A DNA stretch of 34,732 bases from Symbiodinium natans (taxonomy: Eukaryota > Sar > Dinophyceae > Suessiales > Symbiodiniaceae): positions 64,001 through 98,732 of the forward strand of contig CAJNDS010000651.1 in assembly GCA_905221605.1 (NCBI GenBank), written 5' to 3'. The stretch's first letter is position 1. Each line of letters opens with the position of its first letter. A program made the position numbers and the translations under genes. The notes under the pieces are model-generated. The model was not told the origin of the DNA. It did not search any database and worked only from the letters and a program-made list of their open reading frames with translations. This document shows positions 28,901 to 34,732 of this stretch, one piece after another.

Positions 28901-31900
28901 GGCCTTTGCAAGCTCTGCCCTCCGACATGTAACCAGTGCAACAGCGCAGACGACTGTACCGAGTGCAAGAGGTGGGCTCCTGAGTCGATCAGCTGACTTG
29001 CATCCGTATACCACATAGGGCACACATAGCTACGGAGTCATGTTGTAACATAGCCGTCTTGGCAGCCTCATGCCGCACACTGCATTGAGGTATACATTCC
29101 GCACGCCTGATGCCAGTTGTGAAAATGTGTGTCCGGAGACTTGGCATGGGTTGGTTCGTTGACTGATGTGGATGAGTTGTGCAGAGCAACATATCGCCTG
29201 CCGTGAAAGCTGAGGACAACTACTGGGAGTTTGGAATGGATGCAATCGGAGGTACGTGCGAGATGTGTGCGGAGAATTGCAGTCTTTGCATCAGCGACAC
29301 GCAGTGCCAGGATCTTAGGGTCTTGTGGTGCCTTTTGATTCTATTCTCCAAGACTTCAAACGCCGGTTTTGCTTGCTTTTGCTAAGAAGCAGAGTCTTGC
29401 TCTAGGCACGGAGTGCAACAGCTCGATGTTCCTCTCGCGCTCTGGAGAGTGCGTGGAGCACTGTTCCGACGGAGACTTTGAGTTGGGAGCAGAAGAAAGG
29501 GGACGAACGTGCCAGAAGTGCCCACCAGAAGTGCATCGGTGCATCAACGCATCCTTTGCCACAGAGTGCAAGGACTCCTTGTACTTGACCCCCAGTGGGA
29601 AATGTGAGGAGAAATGCCCACCCGGATTTTACAACCACGGTGAAGGAGAGATTGGACGAACATGCCCTCGATGCGCACAGAATTGCAGTCAGTGTGAGGA
29701 CGCGCAGACATGCACCGAATGCCAGAATTCACATTTCTTGACTCCCTGGAACTGGTGCGAGTTGGACTGCCCTGTCTCCTACTACAAGTCAGGGAACGAG
29801 GAGGTTGGCAACACCTGTGAGAAGTGTCAAACCCATTGTCGCACCTGCATAAGTGAGTTGGAGTGCACCGAGTGCAGTGACAACAAGTACCTAACACCTG
29901 GCAGAAGTTGTGAGTCTTCATGTCCGGACAACTTCTTTGAGTTTGGTGTCGGTGAAACAGGGAGAACTTGTCCACCCTGCGAAACCAACTGTCACAAGTG
30001 CGAGTCTGCCACTGTGTGCACAGAGTGCAACAATTCCTTGCACTTGATTGACGGCGACTGTGTTCCGGTCTGTCCAGACGGCTATTTCCACGAAGGTGCT
30101 GAGGATCGGGGGCGCATTTGCAGGGAGTGCGACAGCTCCTGCTCCAAATGCAGTGGCTGGGACGTCTGCTTGGAGTGTGGACACGACATGTATCTGACTC
30201 CAAACAGCACCTGCCAAGCCCAATGTCCGGATGGGTACTATCACAATGGCACCGGCGACTTCGGAATCCTGGCTGAACTACAAAACCTCCAGCTTTGAAT
30301 AGTAATACATCCTCGCCTAGAACTCACTTGCAGTTTTGGACTCTGTAAGGACGAACCTGCCCGCAATGTGCAGAGAACTGCAGCCTGTGCACGGATGCCA
30401 ACACATGTACTGAGTGCCGGAATTACACGTACCTGACCCATGAAGATTGGTGCCAACCAGAATGTCCAACTGGCTACTACGAGCATGGCACGGAATACCT
30501 AGGCGGCACATGCGAGCCGTGCTCAGAGAATTGCCGTGAGTGTACCAGCAATTCAGTCTGCTTGGAATGTGGAAGTGAGAAGTACCTGGATCCCTCAAGC
30601 TCCAGCTGCAAAACTTCCTGCTCTGCTGGTTACTTCGGAAAGGAGGGGACGGAGGTCATCGGCCGCACGTGTGAGCCCTGTGCATCCACTTGCAATATGT
30701 GCGACTCAGAATCCGAATGCACGGAGTGCAGGGACTTTAATGCTCTGACGCCGTTCAGTACTTGTGAGAAGCTGTGCCCACCGGCATTCTACCCGAACAT
30801 CAGTGGAGAGATTGGTGCGATTTGTGCACGTTGCCACGACACGTGCAATACTTGTGATTCTGCTGAGGCCACCTGGCTTTATTCATTTTGCTCGTTAGCC
30901 CTTTACCATTGACTATTGCTGGGGTTGTAGCTGCAGGTTTGCACTCAATGCAAGATGCACTTGCATCTGAATCCTGACGGCAAGTGTCGAGAGACCTGTC
31001 CTGTTGGCTACTACCAGTTGGCTGGCAGCGGTGCAATTGGTGGAAGTTGCCCGCTGTGTTCGGAGAATTGCAGCCAGTGTGCCAACGCAGAGGTATGCAC
31101 CGAGTGCAGGCCGGCCAGTGTATCAATCAGTAGCCACTATCAGTAGTGTCTGCGGTGGGACGTCTTTCTCATGCCCCTCAGTGCCAGAGGTTTGCTAGAG
31201 GACTCTGTTTAGAATTCCCCTCAACTCAGAGCGGCTAGCTTGGCTGGGCTCCGCAGGAACTCCACGTTCTTGACGCCATATTTCTCCTGCGAAGCTTCCT
31301 GCCCACCCGGCTACTTCGGGCAGAGCGATGGGGAGATCGGAAGCGTCTGCCAACACTGCCCTCCAGGATGCAACCTTTGTGAGAGCTTAGAGGCACCGGT
31401 CACCGCACCTTTTCGCTGCTTTTCTGGCCTTGTGCTCCATGCAAGCCCACAAAAGCTCCATCCAAGACTTACACCGTTGCCAGAAGGTCTGCACCCAGTG
31501 CAAAGATCACAAGTATCTGCAGCCAGATGGAACATGCGGAGATGTGCCGTAATTGCAAGAATCAACACCTTTGCAAGCTTTGAGTCTGACGTGTGGAGTC
31601 TTGAATCATTTCATCTGAGGTGTGTCCGCTGGGATTCTACATGCTGGAGGGCGACGGAGTATTTGGAATAGGAGGGTCGTGTCCGCTCTGTGCCGAAAAC
31701 TGTAGCCAGTGTGCCTGCCCAGCAGCTTTGGTGCTTGACGAGTGATTGTTGTCACCAGCAAGGCTGTGCCTATGTCGATTCTCAGCCCACGTGCTGTGCT
31801 CGAGCTGAGGCGTCAATGGGACCTTCTGCACGGAGTGCAGGAACAGTACATATTTGACACCGTATGGCTGGTGTGATGTGGACTGTCCCGCCGGATCATA

Positions 31901-34732
31901 CAAGCAAGGCAACTCGACCATCGGCCAGACATGCCCATTGTGTCCCTCTAACTGCAACACGTGCGAGTCGGGCACCCGGCCTGTGAAAGCCTTCGGGGGT
32001 GTGCGAGTCGATTCTACAGAGCCCATCGTCTTGATTGCCTTAGGTCAGAAACATACTGCACGGAGTGCAAGAGATCTACGTATTTGACAAGCACGCATGA
32101 ATGCGAAACAAGCTGTCCCACAGGCCGGGGCCTTTAGTCTTCGAATTCTGCAGCAGTACGGGACAGCGATAGTACAGCCTGGCGTGGTGAAATTTTCATG
32201 TAATTGGCCAGCAGGCTACTTTGCAAAGCGTGAAGGGAAAGTGGGAGGACAATGCGAAAAGTGCCCCCAGCAGTGCCCAGAATGCGTCAGCGCCACCTGG
32301 CAGGATTGTTAATAGCATCTTCGCTTTTAGCTGATTTTAGCTTGAGCACCCCATGAATTTATGCAATTCACGCGAATTGCGCTTTGTTGGTTGAGCCTTC
32401 TCGGCTCTCTTGGTCTAAGGCAGGCGTTTGCACCAAGTGCAGTGCACCCCACTTCCTCACACCGAATGGGGAGTGCACAGAAAGGTGCCCGGATGGCTAT
32501 TACCAGGCGCAAGGAGCTGATGGTGGAATCTGTCCCATGTGTCCAGAGAATTGCGCGAGCTGTGACAGCAGGGAGAAGTGTACGTCATGCAGGCGTGGCA
32601 CGTTTATGACTGAGTATCATCAATGCAGGTCAGAGTGCCCCGCAGGCTTCTACGGACTATTCGGAACCTGCTATACATGTCCAGACACGTGCAACTTGTG
32701 CACGTCAGCCTTTGAGTGCACAGAGTGCAAGGATGGCACGTACTTGACAGCAAGTGGCACCTGTGAGTACGAATGCCCTGATGGATATCACCAGCGCGGA
32801 GACAGTCCAATTGGTAGGTTCTGTTCAAAGTGTCCCTGGACATGCCTCACTTGCCTCAGTGATGATGAATGCACGTCATGCAAGAATCATTCCTGGCTCA
32901 GCCCTCACAAGATGTGTGATTTTACTTGCCCTGATCATTTCTACAAAGAGGGGGATGCAGAAGAGGGCAATGAATGTCGGATCTGCCCTGGTGATGCCAG
33001 CAAGTGCATTTCAGCGGATTACATGAGCGAGTGCAAGAATGGGAAGTACTTGACATCGGCTGCAAAGTGTGAAGACTCCTGCTCCAAGGGCTACTACCCT
33101 GCGGGTTTGGAGTCGGTTGGTCGAACGTGCTCATCCTGCGCCGATAACTGCAGTGCCTGTGACGATGCTGCTCGGCTAGGAATTCGAAGTTATATTTGTG
33201 CTCTTTCAGCAATAGGCATCCTTGGCGGCTTCTTGTGACGTTGCGTGGGCGGTTCTTCATGGTACTCTGTGATTGTTCTGTGATTCTGCTTACCCAGGCT
33301 ACCATCTGCACAGAATGCAGGAACGCCAAGTATTTGACTCCAGCGAAGTGGTGTCAAGATGAGTGCCCTGCCGGATACTACCACAATGGCACTGGGCCAG
33401 TTGGACGTGAATGCCTTGCGTGTGATGACCTGTGCAACTTGTGCACCTCTGCAGATGTATGCGTGGAGTGCAAGGATAACTCTTTTCTCACTGCATCTTC
33501 TCAGTGTCAAGAGACATGCCCCAATGGATTCTGGGGAAAGCCTGGCATTCAGGGCATTGGAGGTGTCTGTGAATCATGCCCGTCCACGTGTTTCACTTGC
33601 CTCGGGCCCCTTCAGTGCACTGTTTGCAAGGATCAGTTCTACCTACAGGACGGGCAGTGTTTGCCCACTTGTCCGGAGGGTCATTATCATGTGGGCGACA
33701 CGGATGTGGGTCGAATATGCGAGCATTGTCCAGCGCAGTGCAAGGGCTGCGTCAGTGAAGATGTGTGTACAGAGTGTCAAGGCTCCCTTTTCTTGACCCC
33801 CTCATCAACATGCGAGTCTTCGTGCCCAGACGGGCACTACAAGAATTATGTGGGTATCGTTGGCAGTACATGCCCGGCATGCGCCGAGAACTGTAGCTTG
33901 TGCACGAACGCGACTTTCTGTACGCAGTGCAGGAACAGTGCCTATTTGACCCCAGACGGGACATGCGAGTCATCCTGCCCAGATGGTTTCTATGGAGATG
34001 GAGAGGGTGAGGTTGGTCGGGTCTGCAAGCCTTGTGCAGCTCCTTGCAACAAGTGCCTGACTGAGACTCATTGCACTCAGTGTCGTGAGTCCACGTATCT
34101 CAATCCATTGACCACGTTTTGTGATGCGACATGCCCCACGGGCTTCTACAGCAGTGGGGTCTCAGATATTGGCCGCACATGCGAGCCTTGTGCGCACCAT
34201 TGCGAGAAGTGCGAATCCAGCGAATGGTGTACGGAATGCAAGAACTCCAAGTATCTCGACGGCCACTCATGCTTGGACTCCTGCCCGGAGGGTTCTTACA
34301 AGCAGGGCACGGCAGCTATTGGAAACACCTGCCAGGCTTGCTCCAAGGATGGGAGTTCAAGTCTAAATCACTTTTTGGCATTTCGTGCCGTCAAGACACT
34401 GCGCAGCTTGTAGCGGCTAGCATGTCTAGATTATGGTGTTGCATGGGAAGCAGCTGGACATGCGTGCTTAGAGTCTTAGATGCATCATGCCTGTAGGACT
34501 GCAAGAGATGCACGAGCCTGGAGCGGTGCGATGAATGTGCTAATGCGACCTACCTCACGGCCAATCATCGTTGCGCTGATGAGTGCTCCAAAGGCCGGTA
34601 ACACGCACAAAGTGCATTCGCTCTATGCTACTTGTTGTGAACTTGTTGTGATCTGTCATGCAGCATGGCCAGGCTTCATTGAAACTGGAGATGGAAGCGT
34701 TGGCCGAACGTGTGAGGTGCTGTGTTTCTGGT
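21059..34732 (+). CDS. Giant furin-like (FU) cysteine-rich repeat protein, 37 exons, partial at both ends
   Basis: A chain of 37 exons splices in one frame to more than 3,100 residues. Nearly all of it is one module of about 50 residues: C-x2-C-x3-C-x2-C, then about five residues, C-x2-C, a phrase like KNSKYLTP, C-x3-CP, then GYY/GFY and GRTC. This is the furin-like / growth-factor-receptor Cys-rich repeat, expected to be extracellular and disulfide-bonded; large proteins of this kind occur in protists. About 60 repeats are present. All 36 introns end in AG, and 34 of the 36 downstream exons begin with G. Donors are 9 GT, 17 GC and 10 GA. Intron length ranges from 55 to 568 nt. No signal peptide, membrane segment or stop codon lies in the window, so function cannot be stated. 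Confidence 0.88.
21161..21180. repeat. (AG)10 microsatellite
   Basis: Ten AG units lie 27 bases inside the first mapped intron of the FU gene. Confidence 0.9.
21237..21562. repeat. 326-nt pure-purine (AAGGAG)n / (GAA)n tract
   Basis: The plus strand contains only A and G from 21237 to 21562. It is mainly the hexamer AAGGAG, with two short interruptions near 21358 and 21400, and changes to GAA repeats near 21527. It lies inside the first mapped FU intron. A 7-bp inverted repeat, GAGAGAG-CGAA-CTCTCTC, follows at 21571-21588. Mirror-symmetric purine tracts like this can form triplex DNA. Confidence 0.95.
22980..24967 (+). CDS. FU-protein exons 6-13, with a non-FU linker and a microexon
   Basis: Exons: 22980-23078, 23158-23284, 23405-23466, 23544-23738, 23880-23973, 24098-24119, 24286-24408 and 24537-24967. 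The 22-nt exon 24098-24119 encodes DVDKAIG and joins NYPNQ to RTCLAC, restoring an FU boundary. Exons 12 and 13 add a stretch that lacks the FU spacing (TCKNALDTIAKRWVASFLED and LRSEAEFTVLADE) before FU repeats resume at ECKNGKFLSPG. Donors in order after each exon are GA, GC, GC, GC, GA, GC, GT and GA. Confidence 0.78.
25079..27376 (+). CDS. FU-protein exons 14-21
   Basis: Exons: 25079-25201, 25338-25566, 25808-25990, 26139-26268, 26356-26780, 26882-26959, 27061-27222 and 27305-27376. Each junction rebuilds the module: for example exon 16 ends CQN plus A, and exon 17 begins GC then AAG, giving CQNSKFLD. Exon 18 is the longest here and holds about three repeats. Exon 16 contains a longer loop than usual (KGKKTNRYWSRERGVNG) between GYY and the next Cys pair. 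Donors are GC, GA, GC, GA, GT, GA, GT and GC. The exon 19/20 junction is the least certain of this group. Confidence 0.8.
27492..28971 (+). CDS. FU-protein exon 22 (1,480 nt, about ten repeats)
   Basis: This is the longest exon. It reads from QKCAHGCAMC through about ten FU modules to DDCTECK without interruption. Typical phrases are CTECTNRKFLTHLDTC, CIECKNGKFLSPDGSC and CTQCQHYTYLNPDDWC. One unit is shorter in Cys (HASTCVNDTLATQCKDNMYL). It is preceded by a GC-AG intron of 115 nt and followed by a GT-AG intron of 118 nt. Confidence 0.9.
29090..30867 (+). CDS. FU-protein exons 23-26
   Basis: Exons: 29090-29135, 29215-29305, 29406-30263 and 30350-30867. Exon 23 has only 46 nt (TFRTPDASCENVCP), and joins exon 24 (DNYWEFG) to make a normal CP-x-NYxEFG boundary. 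Exon 25 holds about six repeats (GRTCPRCAQNCSQC, GRTCPPCETNCHKC). Exon 26 holds about three and a half. Donors are GA, GC, GA and GC. Confidence 0.85.
30937..32291 (+). CDS. FU-protein exons 27-33 (small exons)
   Basis: Exons: 30937-31109, 31257-31392, 31487-31543, 31620-31710, 31810-31966, 32044-32123 and 32215-32291. Here each FU module is split over one or two short exons. Junction examples are NCSQ|CVNGTFCTEC across 31711-31809 and CPTG|YFAKREG across 32124-32214. Donors are GC, GC, GT, GT, GT, GC and GC, so the GT donors cluster here. The acceptor of exon 29 could instead be at 31483, adding one residue. Confidence 0.8.
32420..34347 (+). CDS. FU-protein exons 34-35 (747 and 1,050 nt)
   Basis: Exon 34 (32420-33166) encodes five repeats from VCTKCSAPHFLTPNGEC to NCSACDD. 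Exon 35 (33298-34347) encodes seven repeats from ATICTECRNAKYLTP to NTCQACSK. Both are free of stops in the repeat frame. The intron between them is 131 nt, GC-AG, and both joins are phase 0. Confidence 0.9.
34497..34732 (+). CDS. FU-protein exons 36-37, running off the window
   Basis: Exon 36 (34497-34593) encodes DCKRCTSLERCDEC and CADECSKG. After a 79-nt GC-AG intron, exon 37 starts at 34673 (FIETGDGSVGRTCEV) and is cut by the window edge. The gene therefore continues to the right. Confidence 0.8.

Noticed and set aside
29544-30203. Minus-strand 219-codon Cys/Arg-rich frame, and similar minus frames at 27915-28478 and 27488-27922
   Set aside because: They are antisense shadows of the FU exons, whose biased codons leave the opposite strand open.
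22142-34732. FU gene as a pseudogene, because its frame meets many stops
   Set aside because: Every stop falls in a segment that can be removed as an intron with an AG acceptor, and the repeat consensus continues in frame across each one.

Overview
The window looks like nuclear DNA of a dinoflagellate, plausibly Symbiodiniaceae or a relative. The evidence is GC-rich eukaryotic sequence, very dense short introns with GT, GC and GA donors and a strong AG|G acceptor context, all recognisable genes on one strand, a LINE-type retrotransposon, TTTAGGG-family telomere-like sequence, and large stretches of satellite and low-complexity DNA. The lineage is an inference; the splice signals are read directly. 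No prokaryotic operons, rRNA, tRNA or CRISPR array were recognised.

Layout. 1-5.9 kb: a non-LTR retrotransposon with a poorly defined ORF1, an intact 1,407-codon endonuclease/reverse transcriptase ORF2 and a GC-rich 3' region with a small minisatellite. 6.0-8.3 kb: a 66-bp monomer satellite (22 codons per monomer) arranged in nine-monomer higher-order repeats. 8.3-11.7 kb: no gene I can defend. 11.7-12.2 kb: degenerate telomere-like (CCCTAAA-related) DNA. 12.39-14.31 kb: a single-exon HAD-family 5'-nucleotidase of the NT5DC/cN-II type with a hydrophobic, possibly plastid-type, N-terminal presequence.

14.98-19.17 kb: a protein kinase gene split into about 16 small exons, which no single open reading frame reveals. 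I assembled it by reading kinase motifs in order and finding in-frame splice junctions. 19.2-21.05 kb: little or nothing recognisable. From about 21.06 kb to the right edge: a very large secreted or surface-type protein made of tens of furin-like cysteine-rich (FU) repeats of about 50 residues, with a PAN/Apple-like module near its start. I can trace 37 exons and 36 introns with every junction in frame, giving more than 3,100 residues, and both ends of the gene are open. Its first mapped intron carries a 326-nt uninterrupted purine tract.

The genes do not form one pathway. What unites the 14.9-34.7 kb part is gene architecture: 51 inferred introns, of which only 14 start with GT, 23 with GC and 14 with GA. 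The intron-free nucleotidase beside them is a sharp contrast. Exon boundaries were chosen by reading frame and motif continuity, so individual junctions can be off by a few bases; transcript reads would settle them.
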